Notes: generated by a model not told the origin, from the letters alone. A stretch of 64,000 bases of DNA from Claviceps africana (GCA_018360145.1 SRPY01000050.1:23351-87350); one strand, 5' to 3'. Counted from the first letter of the stretch, positions 52,029 to 64,000 are shown. Numbers and translations: made by a program.

Positions 52029-54756
52029 ATGGCCGCCCCTCCTCCCCTGGCGCGACCCTTGATTATTCCCCGTCCCCCTACTGGCGCCGACGCCTTAATA
52101 ATACCCGGCCCTGCCCTCTGTCCTGCCTCTGCTGCCTCCGCTGCCTCTCCTGCCCTGCTTACCTCACCCGCCCGCTCGTCAGCGTCGCCGGCTCCCTCAC
52201 AGCCGCCGCTCTCTCAGTCGCAGTCGCCATCGCAGTCACAGTCGCCATCGCCTCAGCCAGCAACTCCTCCTGACTTGCTCTTCTCACGATTTTCCATTCT
52301 TCCCAAGGCCGCGCCCACTGCCGTCACATCGCTCCTCTCCGTCAACTCCATCACTACTCCCGCCACTCCCGCGGCCCCCGCGTCTCCCTCTTACGTCTCG
52401 TTTGCGACCGCCGCCGATTACTCCGAGCCACTCGAGCCGCTCTTCGCCGAACTTCCTGCCCGACCCCAACTCTTCTCCCCGGGCTTCTCTGAGAAGCAGC
52501 TTGCCACGCCCGCCCCCCATCTCCACGCCGCCGTCGCTGATCGTGCCGACTGCGAGACTTGGACTTCCACGATGAACACAGGCGGCCTAGATGCGGCCAT
52601 GAACCGTGGCCGGCAGGACTCGTTTGTGAGCGCTGGCCCCAAGCCCATATGCGTCAACAACCAAAACCGCGAACCCGTCAACCGGAATCGCAGAGAATCG
52701 CTTGCCGGCAGCCTGATGGGTGGTGGCCTGAGTTGGGGTGGCATGTCAATCGGCAGCTTTGTTCGTGACGAGTAAGTTTCAGACCATGATGACGGGAATC
52801 CCCTCCTTCACCCTTGTTCACGGCCTCGCGATCATCAGCCAACAACCCCCCCCTCTTTCCCCTTTCCCCAAACAAAGAAACAAACGAACAACCCTACCTT
52901 GTGCCTCATCACCAAATCACACCCAGTGGTGGCATGGCTGCACTCTGTGTCAGTGTTGGTTTTCTACTTCTCGGCTGCTCTCTCAAATAGTTCTCCATGG
53001 CAGGATGTCCATTGTCCATGTCCATGCCGAGTTCCCGCTGTGTCCAGACATCTGCACACACGGCCCGCCTGAAATAGTCTGCCGCATTCATCCTTTTTTA
53101 TCCCCCATGTCACGTTTTTTTGTCCCCATCGAAACGAGACGCATGGCCACCCGGCGTACATGCCTGGCTCTTCTTGAGCTCACACACATCGCCTGCAGTA
53201 GTATGCTGGTCTTGTTCCACCTTTGCCCATGCTAACGGTTGTCGCAATCTAGTGTTATGATGATGCACTGCGGTTCGCCAAATCCCTTTAGCGGTAATCC
53301 ACAGTCCTCATCCTTTCACTCCTCGTCGTATCTGCCAAAGCTGGAGGCCAACTTCATGAAAGACTTTACATGCTGCGAGAAGATACTACCCAATCTTCAT
53401 GATCTGCTTCAACATTACGAGGAGGCACACACTCAGTCAAGCCCGGGCACCTCACGACACAACGCCTTTTCTCAATTTGGTATGCCAGGAGCGTCAAACA
53501 TATCGAGCTCAAGGACAACCCCTTCTGGCTCTGGCCCCGTCCATGCCGGAGCTGGGCAGTCTTCTGGCCAAAACGGGCAGCGCCTCTCTCCTTCTGCCGG
53601 GGGGCTGGTCATGGGCGCCTTGCAGACCGGAGGTATTAATGGTGGTCAGATGAACCCTGTTCTCTCCCACAATATTAGCGACGAAATGGATGCCGTGGCA
53701 GACATGGAGATGGATGAAGCGGTTGGCACCTTGGAGCTCGACGACAGCAACAAGATGCACCAAACTAGACAGCTATTCGGCCAGCAACAACGTCCTCAAC
53801 TAAGCATGAAGACGTCGGGAATCACGCAAGGGCTGCGAACATCGCAGCCACCCACTCCCGCAGCCACGAGCTTCGGGCTTCAGAACAACCCCACCGTCTC
53901 TTCCGTCAATACACCAACTCTGACGACTGCACAGCAGATGCCTCAACAGCAGGTCCAGCCGGGTCGAGGCGTGGACGATATGGATGAGGATCTTCCCGGC
54001 ATGCCCATGGGTGGCGGAAACGCGAGCGATCTCGGAGATGGCAATTTTGCCAACGGAAACCACGACTCTAATTTCTGCATCAACGACCCAGGAAAGCACC
54101 TGTTCAGTCCAGGAGGTGTCTTCCAACAGGGCAACCGATCGGTGCAAGCTCAACTTGCCTCTCTGGGCCTCACCCATGGCCAATTTGCCGATATCGAGGC
54201 CAACAAGCTTTTACTGCAACAGCTACAGAGCATCATGATGACAGAAGAGCACAAGCCCTTTAAGTGCCCCGTCGTTGGCTGTGAGAAGGCCTACAAGAAC
54301 CAAAACGGATTGAAGTATGTCCTGTCTCTGATTTTCTCCTCACTGAGTATATAACGCAGCCACGCCAGTACGATGACTAACCACGAGTGACGAACATGAA
54401 GATATCACAAAATGCACGGACATCAATCACAGCAATTGCACGAGAACGGCGACGGAACCTTTTCAATCGTCAATCCCGAGACAAGCGCACCATATCCTGG
54501 CACCCTGGGAATGGAAAAAGAAAAACCCTTCAATTGTGACACATGCGGCAAGCGTTACAAAAATTTGAATGGCTTAAAATATGTGCGTCTATAGCTGACC
54601 CTTTTTTGTCCCTTTCCTGTCTGAATTTCATCGTCTAAACATTTTGTTTTTCTGCAGCACAAATCACACTCGCTACCTTGTAACCCCGAATTCAAAATGC
54701 AAGCTCTTGCTGCAGGCTTAACCCTACCAGGCATTGGGGAACATCTGATGCAATAG
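52029..54756 (+). CDS. sfp1: Split-zinc-finger transcription factor Sfp1
   Basis: C2H2 transcription factor that in yeast acts downstream of TORC1 to drive ribosome-biogenesis genes. Exons 52029-52771, 53253-54314, 54402-54582 and 54658-54756 give 694 residues. The block NRNRRESLAGSLMGG followed by SWGGMSIGSFVRD, then SSSYLPKLEANFMKDFTCC and LLQHYEEAHTQ, is characteristic of filamentous-fungal Sfp1. The C-terminus carries two fingers: CPVVGCEKAYKNQNGLKYHKMHGH and, after about 40 residues, CDTCGKRYKNLNGLKYHKSHSL; each finger's second half is encoded on the following exon. The two fingers with a long spacer explain the name split finger. The N-terminal 180 residues are Ala/Pro/Ser-rich; an alternative start is the ATG at 52572. 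The 481-bp first intron is long for this window. Confidence 0.9.
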
Positions 54757-57008
54757 GATCATGGGCCAAGGCGGGACCTTGACTGCTCTGTAGGCACCGA
54801 CCGCCATATGCAATTGTAGCAGGCAGGGGCCAATTCAATGCCATCTTGATGATTACGAACTTCGTCTCGACACGAAAAAGTTAATAATAATAACTTGTGG
54901 CCTACTCAACCCGGCGCTGGCCATCGAGGGGGCTCTTGACAGCTCCACGGCTACTATGTGTCCTACTACTTCCTTGTCCATTGGATAAGGGACTTGGCTG
55001 TGGTAGTCGGACCGTCAGCAAATTTCACATTTTCACCTTAGCTCTCTTGACACATTTCTTGCATTATATTCTCGGATTTCAATGGAAGCCTTATTCGTAC
55101 ATCGCGATGGTGTTGATATTGCATCTGGTTTCCGAGTCCCAGCCGACTGCAGCCGAATTCGATCAGCTTCATGAAGCATTTCCTGCCAATCAATTCTTTC
55201 TCGTTAGGACAATACGCTGATGCCGATCTTCTGACGTGCCACGCCCCGTCCTCCGCGCCACCTTAACGAAGCGAAAGACCCGTTTACCATGACCAGTCGC
55301 TCAAAGAGAGGGTTTTATTTTTCCCTTCTGCAGGCGGCTGAATTTAATCGAGCCCCTCTTCATAACGATACCCCAATCTGGCGATTCTTCCGCCTTTGCT
55401 AATTTGTTGAAGACGTCGGATGTATTGACACTTTTTGTCGACCCGGATCCGCGACTCCGGCTACTGCCTTTGGCTATTATGGGCCATTGTCGCATCGACC
55501 ATACTCTATATTTACGGTGTGATGAGACCTGTTTCATGAATTTGCCTGCAAGATGGATCAGGCGCTTTCCTGTGCATGAAACAGGTACGAGTAGTGATTT
55601 AAAAAGGGTTCGACGCTCATACTCGACTGGGTTATGGTTCCCTTGTTTGTCTCGGCTGAGTAATTGTGCAGCATGGTACTCTTTACTTTCTTCGTCCCAT
55701 AATTTTCCACTTTTTCTTTCTTTTTTCTATTGTTTTTTTTTTCTGCTTTGCTTTATCCCGTGCAAGGTCTGGCTGGTACTCTTGATTTAATGCAGCGGAA
55801 ATGGATTCAGGAGTTTTCATACACCGACTTTTTGTTGTTTTCTTGTTCTCTTCAAGGGAGGACAAAGGGTCAGTGGTGGGAGTAATAGTGGTTTACTGAT
55901 TTTCTCTTCTTTTCTACTTCTGATGCTAAAGAGAAACAAAAGCAATAGAGAAAGTGGAAACTTGAGCGAGGGAGAAAAGAAAAAAAAAGGGGGGTGGGGA
56001 GATTGGTTAACTTGGGTTTCCTTTTTTTAATACGGAACTTGTCCGTTCTTATGAATAGAATGCCGGCATACCTTCGCCGGCTAGTCTGCTCGCGCGTCAA
56101 AACTCGCTTCATCCTCTTGCTCATCCTTAGATGACCTTTCTTTTTGTTTTGTCCACAACGGTAATGTGTATTTTGAGTCGCCCTATCCACGTTTGAGGGT
56201 TTGAGGCTATGGTAGTATAGATGCGACGGCAGGCGAAAAAGGCTCGAGCGTCAGGATGAGGGAAGGGGATTCTCGGCGGAACTTGCCCGAGAGACTTGCC
56301 GCAGTAGCTGGACACGGTCGGTACGCCGACTCGAGTGTTTGTATTATAAATTTTTTTTGGAATTATTTTTCATTTTGAATTATTATTATTTTCAAAAAAA
56401 AAAAAACCGTGGACTTGAAACAGGTTCAACCTTTAGTGACTTCCACTTGTAAAATCTCTCTTCATTTTTTAATTGAAAGTAAAACAAGGTATTTATTCTC
56501 CTCGTAACCCTTTTCTTCTTTTTTCCCTTTTCAACAACAACTTTCCGTTGTCAAGCCCAAAGTAGGCATATAGGCGTTTTGAACGGTTTCGTATTCTTTC
56601 TATGACAATCGCTTCTGAATAACTAGACCAACACCCTGTTCATGCACCGATGGCGTGCAAAAAAAAAAAAAAAGAAAGAAACTGCAGTCCGTCAGGAAAT
56701 GGACAAAAAAAACAACCAAACCGCAAAAGGAAAAAAAAGCAGCAAAGAGAAACCCAGGAGCCAATGGTCCAATGTTGCATCTCTCATTCTGGCGTCTTCT
56801 GGCGTCTCCCTCGTAAGAGCATTCCATGTCGTTATATCGTACTGCACGCAAGACGGAGAAGAGAAGAGAAAAGGAGAGTCGATGACGGCTTAGTCTGTGC
56901 GTCTTTGGAATGAGGACCACGCACATGCGCGAAAAAAGGAAAAGGAAGAGAAAAGGAAGGCGAAGACGAAACAAAAAAAGCCAAAAGAACGAGTCAAAGG
57001 GCTCTGCC
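54757..57008. other. Intergenic region between convergent sfp1 and the Kelch-BTB gene
   Basis: A 2.25-kb interval with many poly-A/T runs (for example 55730-55742, 56395-56406, 56660-56675) and AT-rich stretches at 56340-56410. No gene or RNA is recognised. It is long for a convergent gap here and may hold extended 3' UTRs or a missed non-coding transcript. Confidence 0.45.
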
Positions 57009-59503
57009 TCAGGTCATTTCCATGCCGTCATCCTCGTCAGCCTCGGACTCGACCAGATGCGTCTGAATGCTGCTGATGCTTGCCTTGCGGCCGGCGTCAC
57101 CATATCGGGATCCCATGCTGCCCCATTCCAGCTCTTCGCCAGCCACAATACGTCCTTCCATGTCAATCTCCTGTGAGAGGTCAACAAGCGCAGAGCGAGG
57201 GAGACGGAGGAAACCTTGAGTGCGGACGATGCGGCCCCAGTGAGTCATGCAATACTTGGCTGCGCGCTTGCGCAACCAGTCTTCGTTGGCGAGCCCAGAG
57301 CAGTACCAGATGACGCAGGCATTTTCCACGTCGAGTTCCTTGGCAAGGCGGTTAACGCAGAGGAGCCTGAGGTGTTGGAGATTGTAGAGGTTGGACATGA
57401 CGAGCAGGCCCGCCACATCCGAAAGATCTGTGGTGGCATCGCTATCAGCCACGGACGTTCCGTGGATGCTGTCGGTGTACAGGTATAGCAGAAACGCCTT
57501 GACAACCGAATAAGGCTCGGGTATGTGCATCTTCTTGGTATGAAACTCCGCCATCTGTGAGTTGTACAGTCGCGCGAAATGTGGCCAGCGGGCCTGCAGG
57601 ATAAGTTTATGTACATGGATTGGTTGAGAGGTCGGTGCATCCGAGGCAAGCCAATCCTGATCGCGGTTGGGCGATTCTAGCCGAGGCAACCCGGCGCTCA
57701 GCGCATCATCATCGTCGTCTGACTCCTCTGCAAGAGCTGTGATAATGAAGTCGGTACCACTGCCGGTTTCGGGGGGCTGGTTGAAGACCTTGGCAAGATC
57801 GGCGCCCAGACCTTGGGACGGCTGGTCCGTGGCCCTGGAGAGAGCCGAAGGTCTAGACTCTGTCCGAAGATCCGGCGTCATATGAGTTCCTAGAAAGCCG
57901 TATCTTCGGAGATCAATTTCCATTATGTCGCTGTATGGACAACATGGTTAGCAACTCAGTCACACGCTATTGCCCGCAACAAAACCTTTCGCAAGCTTAT
58001 AATGAGACATGGGCCTGGCATCACTTACCTGAGGTACTCTTCGTAGCCATTTGGGCCCAAATCGGCGGAAGTAGGGTCAGTCGGACATCCGAGCAGCCAT
58101 GCTTTGGTTCCATCCTCATTCATTGTGCAGTAGTGCCATCGATAGCCTGTTTTAAAAATCTCGCGCCCTTCTGCCAGTTTCTGCCACCGCAGAGTGTTGA
58201 GATCTAGGGCCGACAAGGAGCATTCCCTCGGTGTGATGGTAGCCGCTGGAGTGACAAAGTCCAGTAGCATACCCGACGAGTACTGGTGATAGTGAATGCC
58301 CGACCCTTGGGATGGAATTGCTTGCCCAAACATGAATTTGACAGCAGAGATGGATCCGGGAGCCATTGGTGCATAGGATTTGAGCTGGAAGGACGGTGGG
58401 TTGACCTGAGCCGTCCGAGAGTTGGCCGCATATCCAGAGGATCCCACCACGGGAGCAGTCGCCATAGTGTACGGAGGACGAGGAGAACCGCTGGCTCTGC
58501 TCGCAGGGGCATTCCGATCAAACATGCCAATCTGAGGACGCGAATCAAACTCGGGACACCCCTTCAGGTCGAGCCACCACAAATCACTAATCTTGTCCAT
58601 GTCCGCGCTCAGACCGCCAAAAACCCAGACTCGGTCACTCCAGATGTATGCTGAATGGTCGAACCGCCCGACGAACCGCCATGCCTTGGACCACGTGAAG
58701 GTTTTGAGATCGAGGTAACAGATATCGTCCAGAACGTAGTTGTTTTGGCCCGTGATACCACCGATGATGAAAAGTTTGTCTTCGTGCAAGACGGCGGCAT
58801 GTCTGGCTCGACCTTTGGGAATCGGCCCCGATACTTGCGGCTGGTTCCAATGTGCCGACTTGAGGTCGAATACGATGAGGTCGGACAAATACGTGCGATG
58901 CTCGTTTTCTCCGCCAAAGACTAACAGTTTATTTCCCTGGTACAGAGTGGCCGTGTGTCCTGCAACGGGTTTCGGGACAAAACGTTAGCCACAAAGAGAA
59001 GCACTTGACTGGATGAATGGCGATGTTTGTCCCATGTACGCACCCATCCGCACCCCGGGAATATCGCCGTAGTTGTCCACCAGACTCCATTGATGGCTTG
59101 CGAGGTCCAATCGTAGGACGTGATTGTAGACCTCGTCAGTGTACTGGTCAAAACCACCAAAGGCAAAAATCTGATTGTTGCCACAGTACGTAACAGAGGC
59201 ATTGACCAAGCAAGCGGGACGCTGACCCAAAGTCCGTGTGATCTTGGGACGATAGCCATCGGCGGCAGATCGAGTCCTGGCTAGGGAGTTCGGCATGATG
59301 TAGGTGTTGTTGTTGTTGTTGTTACTCGAGGAGGATGAAGCACCCGAGGCAGTTGTCGTAGCAGCACCCGGCGGCTGCGTGCCTGTTGCAACTAGGCCCG
59401 TCAAGGCTTGAGACGGCTGCGTCTGCGGAGGAGCATGAGCCGTTGGACCGCCAAAGATGGACATGCCCGGCGCTTGGCCGGGAGTCGAAGGCTGGGCCGC
59501 CAT
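57009..59503 (-). CDS. Kelch-BTB protein, Ral2/LZTR1-like
   Basis: Exons 59503-59044, 58959-58029 and 57930-57009 encode 770 residues. The N-terminal 90 residues are Ala/Thr/Ser-rich with an Asn run. Kelch blades span about residues 110-320: IFAFGGFDQYTDEVYNHVLRL, LLVFGGENEHRTYLSDL, LFIIGGITGQNNYVLDDI and VWVFGGLSADMDKISDLWWL landmarks. After a linker and further propeller-like sequence, a BTB/POZ-type domain follows in exon 3 (IHVHKLILQARWPHFARL, then FLLYLYTDSIHG, LLVMSNLYNLQHLRLLCVNRL), with a BACK-like helical tail. This order matches fission-yeast Ral2 and animal LZTR1, which regulate Ras; LZTR1 is a Cullin-3 adaptor. A Ras-related role here is inferred from architecture. Introns are 84 and 98 bp with clean junctions. 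Confidence 0.88.
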
Positions 59504-60418
59504 GATCAGGTCAAGTCATCTCAAACGCCAACGAGGCCGAAGAGGGTAGACGGAACCCGCGAGATCGATCAAATGACGTCGCAAATAGATGCGACAGGTA
59601 GCAAGACAGGCAGAGAGGTGCCAAAGCGGCGGGTTGCGGGCACAAGGATCAGAGTCAGTTGAAGCTGCGATGATGATGATGGCAGCACGTGGATGGTCTC
59701 ATGGTCTCACAGTTTCACGGCATTGCTGCCAGGCTGCACCCAAAGGCCCCCTGCATTGATATTATCAGGAGGTGGGTCCTGGATGGATCTAGTGGGGGAG
59801 GGGGGCAGGGCTTAGTCCAGAACGGGCTTAGCGAGACTTCATGCTACAATGTACGTCGGCAGATTTGTCGTCGACACGGCCCTTGATTAATCCGGTATCC
59901 CCTTTCTCAGCCTCCAGACCGTTGCCCGGACAAAGCACGAGTGGGGCTCAAAGTAAATAAAAGGAAGACACGGGTGACATGCACTAGACTCGGTCTCTCA
60001 CCTTACTCAAACCATACCATCTCGACTCCGATCACCCTCTATCTTGATTCAAGAGAGCCTTTTTAACACTCCAATACTACCTGAGTACTATTTGCACAGA
60101 CTACAACCACGAAAAAAAAACCCAGAATAAAATAAAGGAAAAATCAATAACATACACCCGACTTCTCATCGCGCTTTGCCCGCACCAGGCACCCAATTCA
60201 CCTCCACTCTGACGCGCTTGGATAATCTCAGTCACGAGGCTGTCCAGGCATCATTATACACATCGGATCATTGGTTACCGGCAGCAAAGTTGTTTTAATC
60301 ACCCAGGACCCTTTAGTTAGAGTGTCTTGGATACCGTCGATAATTACCCGTCATCCTCATTCAGCTGATACTCGTTCCGAATTCCCGTCCTAATTGATGC
60401 TCGTTATCGTTTGACATC
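59504..60418. promoter_or_regulatory. Divergent upstream region of the Kelch-BTB gene and cdc20
   Basis: A 915-bp interval between start codons. It has a GATGATGATGATGG run at about 59669-59682 and a G-rich stretch at 59790-59806. From 59990 on it turns C/T- and A-rich, as expected for the cdc20 5' UTR. No gene seen. Confidence 0.45.
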
Positions 60419-62182
60419 ATGGCTACTGCAACTGTATCAACACCTATCAAGTCGCACAAGGCGCTTTTTTCCACCCGTACCGCTGGCGGACGGATGCCGC
60501 TGACCCCTTCTCCTGCACAATCAGGAAACGCCATCAATACTTCGCCTTTCACCCCTGACGGAAAATCCAAGTCCACGTATGGCGGTGATTTCATGACGCA
60601 CCTGGCACGATCCACTTCCAAGAACCCCGTTCGCGAGTCACCAAAGTCGAACATTGCTCGTGGCGTCTACACTCCTCGCAAGGCCCTTGAGCTTGGTGTA
60701 TCTGACTTCACTCTTACCGGGACAGGTCTGAAGAGCCCTGGCAGCGCCAAATCAAAGAAGACATCTCTGCGCCAGAAAGTTAGCAAGACCACAGTCAGCT
60801 ATGGTGGTGATCGTTTTATCCCAAACCGAGGTGCCAGCTCAGCTATTGCCAACGCTGGCTCAAGCAAGCTCGGCCGCGGCGAACGTCAACGGCCCAAAAG
60901 CAACGCCGCGGAGAGCTCTACTGTTCTATCTTCAGCGGCAGACGATGCCGCTGCTGCTCTGGAGGGTCTGAGCCTCAACGAAGACGAACCTGACAACTAC
61001 TCTCGACCTTCGCCCAACACTGTGGCGTATCAGGATTCCTTGGCTAATGCCTGTGGGGTTAACCTCAATACCAGAATTCTCGAGTTCAAGCCAGCGCCCC
61101 CCGAGTCGTCAAAGCCAATCGATCTCAGGCGGCAGTACAATCGACCCCTGAAGCCTAGTGGAGCAAATGCTGCTCAGCTCCGCAGACGAATTGCAACAGC
61201 TCCAGAGCGAGTTCTCGACGCCCCTGGCCTCGTTGATGACTACTACCTTAATTTGCTTGATTGGAGTTCAGGCAACCAAGTCGCCATTGGCTTAGAGCGC
61301 AGCGTCTATGTCTGGTCAGCCGACGAAGGGAGTGTGAGCTGCCTCTTGGAAAGTCCAGAAGATACATATGTCAGCAGTGTGAAATGGTCAGATGATGGCG
61401 CCTATGTAGGTGTCGGACTCGGAACTGGCGAAATCCAGATTTGGGATGTCTCGGAGGCGCAGAAAATCCGCAGCATGTTTGGTCATGACACCCGTGTTGG
61501 CGTTATGGGATGGAGCAAGCATCTGCTTTCCAGCGGCGCACGGAGCGGACTCGTCTTCAACCACGACGTGCGCATTGCCGAGCACAAGGTTGCTGAACTC
61601 GTCTCCCACACCTCTGAAGTGTGCGGTCTAGAGTGGCGATCGGATGGCGCTCAGCTCGCCACAGGAGGCAATGACAACCTGGTATCGATTTGGGATGCTC
61701 GCTCTCTCACTGTTCCCAAATTCACCAAGACCAACCACAAGGCTGCCGTCAAGGCGCTTGCCTGGTGTCCATGGAACATGAACCTCTTGGCAACCGGTGG
61801 CGGTTCCTATGACCGCCATATCCATTTCTGGAACTCGACTTCCGGTGCCCGAGTCAACAGCATTGACACGGGTTCCCAAGTCACCTCGCTTCGATGGAGC
61901 CCCCATTATCGTGAGATTGTCAGCTCCAGTGGCTTTCCCGACAATTCCCTCAGCATCTGGAGCTACCCCAGCCTTGTGCGCAACGTCGAGATCCCGGCGC
62001 ACGAGAGCCGGGTTCTTCACAGCTGCCTCAGTCCAGACGGGCAGATGCTGGCCACGGCAGCCGCCGACGAGAGCTTGAAGTTCTGGAAAGTTTTCGAGAA
62101 GAAGGCCGGCACTGCTGGTGGCGTCGGCGGAGCTGGAGCATCTACGAAGGCTGACATGGTCAAACACATGACCATTCGATAG
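60419..62182 (+). CDS. cdc20: Anaphase-promoting complex activator Cdc20 (Slp1/Fizzy)
   Basis: WD40 co-activator that brings securin and cyclin B to the APC/C and is the target of the spindle checkpoint. A single exon of 587 residues starting MATATVSTPIKSHK. Landmarks: GGDRFIPNR, the Cdc20-type motif near residue 130; LNTRILEFKPAPPE near 215-230, at the Mad2-binding position; DDYYLNLLDWSSGN at the start of the propeller near 275; and seven WD40 blades including YVGVGLGTGEIQIWDV, QLATGGNDNLVSIWD and MLATAAADESLKFWKV. The C-terminal Ile-Arg tail (MTIR end) used to dock on APC/C is present. Cdc20 is preferred over Cdh1 because of the RILEFKPAPP segment and absence of the Cdh1-type N-terminal C-box layout I would expect. 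Intronless, unlike most neighbours. Confidence 0.92.
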   Translation: MATATVSTPIKSHKALFSTRTAGGRMPLTPSPAQSGNAINTSPFTPDGKSKSTYGGDFMTHLARSTSKNPVRESPKSNIARGVYTPRKALELGVSDFTLTGTGLKSPGSAKSKKTSLRQKVSKTTVSYGGDRFIPNRGASSAIANAGSSKLGRGERQRPKSNAAESSTVLSSAADDAAAALEGLSLNEDEPDNYSRPSPNTVAYQDSLANACGVNLNTRILEFKPAPPESSKPIDLRRQYNRPLKPSGANAAQLRRRIATAPERVLDAPGLVDDYYLNLLDWSSGNQVAIGLERSVYVWSADEGSVSCLLESPEDTYVSSVKWSDDGAYVGVGLGTGEIQIWDVSEAQKIRSMFGHDTRVGVMGWSKHLLSSGARSGLVFNHDVRIAEHKVAELVSHTSEVCGLEWRSDGAQLATGGNDNLVSIWDARSLTVPKFTKTNHKAAVKALAWCPWNMNLLATGGGSYDRHIHFWNSTSGARVNSIDTGSQVTSLRWSPHYREIVSSSGFPDNSLSIWSYPSLVRNVEIPAHESRVLHSCLSPDGQMLATAAADESLKFWKVFEKKAGTAGGVGGAGASTKADMVKHMTIR

Positions 62183-63366
62183 ACATGGAGACCAGTCGTT
62201 GCCAACTTGTCGCACAGTAGGTATAAACTGTTTCATATATTCGTCGACTTTTAGCGCTGCTATCGGATTATGAGCGCGGCGTCCTGGAGTTTACTGTTTT
62301 GACTCTTTTCAGCACGGGGCACGAAAGCGCTTCACCACGCAACAACGAATGCCAACAAGACGGTTCTAACACAACTTGCGACTTGGTTTCATGGATGGTG
62401 GTACTACACTGTACTACGGAGGATTTTTTATTTTTATTTTTATTTTTGTATTTTTCGGTTTTTGGTTTTTTTGACTCTTTTTTTTTCTCTGGAGAAAAAG
62501 AGTGGGGGAAAGAAGTGACGGCGTGTTGTTATAAGTTGGGCGAATTGCTGGGACATAGAATATAGACCTTTACCAGATCAAGATATAATGAGGCAGGAGA
62601 GTGGTTTTTTTCAGTAAAAAAAAATTCATGGGGAAAACGTGATGTTCCGCCAAGACTGCTGCGATGAGCTCTGAATACATGTGCAGTGGTATTTGAGCTT
62701 CGTCGGGAATCGGTGGTCGGCGATGGGTGCTATTTATTGATAGTTGAGACTTGTGCATAACGTGGTCTGGTCATGGTCACTGGCTTACTGTGGTGTAAGT
62801 GGGGCTGACTAAGCAAAGCGCAGCTGCGGAGTGCCGGTTGGCTCAACTTAGCCGTCGAAATGCACTAGGCGGCGTAACTCTGCCCAGTGCATCATCACGG
62901 GCCAAACGGCGAAAGAGACGGTGCCGATTCTATGCAAGCTTACCGATACGCACAGGAGCCTCACGACACGACGACAAGATACTCTTGAGGGCCAGAGACA
63001 ATCAAGCTCGAGTCTGGCAGGAGTCAACCATACAACCGAGGGGCACTTCATCAGGCCATTGCAAGACATTGCCCGGTTTTCTTTGCTCGCCTGCTCAGCG
63101 ACAGGAGCTACGACACAGCTCTACGACACAGCTTCCACAAGCAACAAAGCCGACCATCACAATCTCCTTTGGCCATCGCTGCCGGCTCGCTACGCTTCGA
63201 GAGGAATCCTAACGAGGCGCACCCCATCCCCAAGTGCCAGCCAGACCAAGTGCCAGCCAGACAATTCCACAAGAAAACCAAAGACTCCAACCGCGCGGTG
63301 AAAACATCGGACGTCGATTGATTGCCGCACGCACACGCTGCCCGTGCGGACAAGCAACCATCGATC
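62183..63366. other. Intergenic region between cdc20 and toa1
   Basis: A T-rich tract at about 62424-62490 marks the likely cdc20 3' region. Short direct repeats CTACGACACAGCT near 63108-63132 and GTGCCAGCCAGAC near 63232-63262 are seen in the right part. No gene is supported. Confidence 0.45.
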
Positions 63367-63751
63367 ATGTCGAATCAGGCGGTGGGAACAGTCTATCAGA
63401 CCATCATCGACGAAGTCATCAACACGTCTCGGGTTGATTTCGAGGAGAGCGGAGTGGAAGAGAGTGTCTTGGAAGAGCTGCGTCAGGTAAGCCCGATTTC
63501 CTTTGTCGATTGCACGCCGGGCTTCTGCTCTAGGAAGCTGGCCTTTGCGAGTAGCGGATGGCTGGGCGATGATGCACGATGCACGATGCAAAGTGGAATC
63601 AAAAATGGCCATGCATCGCATCCTCGCCGTGGAAGCGCTCTCTCGCCTCGCTCGCACGGGGGATTTGTGCCGTGCAGCAAGTGCTGCATTGCCAAGACGC
63701 TTTCCCTCGACAGAATGGTCAGTGGCTGAGGCCCGGTACGGGCGGAAGGCC

Positions 63752-63795
<44 letters not shown>

Positions 63796-64000
63796 CGAAC
63801 TGGCTATCCGACTCGGCTTTCCGTCTTGTCTGTGCCTTTGCCTGTGGTGGTCCGGAAATGGGGCGGGAGGCGGCGAGCAGGAAGCGGGCAGCCCAGCGTA
63901 TATGGGCCTTTTTAAATGCCCCCTTCGCCTCCTTACATTTCCCTCTACTTATTTATTACTAACTAAGTGACGTAGATTAGTCACTTTTACATTATAAATA
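63367..64000 (+). CDS. toa1: TFIIA large subunit Toa1, 5' end only
   Basis: General transcription factor subunit that stabilises TBP on promoters. Exon 1 (63367-63486) encodes 40 residues, MSNQAVGTVYQTIIDEVINT through ESVLEELRQ, the conserved N-terminal four-helix-bundle region of TFIIA alpha/beta. A GTAAGC donor follows. The next conserved segment expected (a WQQKL-like block) is not found before the window end, so the first intron is longer than 500 bp and the rest lies beyond 64000. The intron contains a CTGT microsatellite. CDS coordinates beyond 63486 only mark that the gene continues. Confidence 0.85.
63751..63795. repeat. (CTGT)n microsatellite in the toa1 first intron
   Basis: About eleven perfect tandem CTGT units followed by CCGAAC. 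Confidence 0.95.

Overview
The window reads as nuclear DNA of a filamentous ascomycete, most likely a sordariomycete close to Hypocreales. Protein-coding genes are single-copy eukaryotic housekeeping genes broken by short introns (mostly 60-110 bp, GTRNGT donors, CTAAC/CTGAC/CTGAT branch sites just upstream of YAG acceptors). The protein sequences (Atg14, Atg6, Sfp1, Rcf2, ABCC transporter) look like sordariomycete forms. The order-level placement is an inference from protein style and simple-repeat content, not a computed result.

Layout: rps11 (-) and the kinetochore gene spc7 (+) diverge from a shared promoter (0.3-6.1 kb). An orphan ORF (7.3-8.2 kb) is followed by atg14 (-), a small conserved gene (+), a DUF3807-like gene (+) and the casein kinase 2 alpha gene (+) up to 14.8 kb. 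A large single-exon AT-hook gene (-) and atg6 (+) diverge at about 20.6-21.2 kb. A Kelch-repeat gene (-) and dus3 (+) diverge at about 25 kb, then pex13 (-) and a LigD-type 3'-phosphoesterase-domain gene (+) diverge at about 30.4-31.2 kb. cac2 (-) closes the dense part at 35.4 kb.

From 35.4 to 39.5 kb and from 46.7 to 52.0 kb the sequence is gene-poor. It is filled with short tandem repeats and with recurring motifs built from TAGGTACCTA and TACATATGTA. The first of these zones carries an isolated reverse-strand fragment of the 5' end of 18S rRNA. Between the two zones lie a five-exon ABCC-type ABC transporter (+) and rcf2 (-). After the second zone come sfp1 (+), a Kelch-BTB gene (-), cdc20 (+) and the first exon of toa1 (+), which runs off the right end.

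Functional links: atg14 and atg6 encode two subunits of the same autophagy PI3-kinase complex and lie 11 kb apart. spc7 and cdc20 act at opposite ends of spindle-checkpoint signalling. rps11 and sfp1 both concern ribosome production. The other neighbours show no evident pathway clustering, and no secondary-metabolite cluster, intact transposon, tRNA gene or CRISPR array was seen. Gene models were joined by hand from splice signals and reading frame; each exon set below keeps frame from start to stop.
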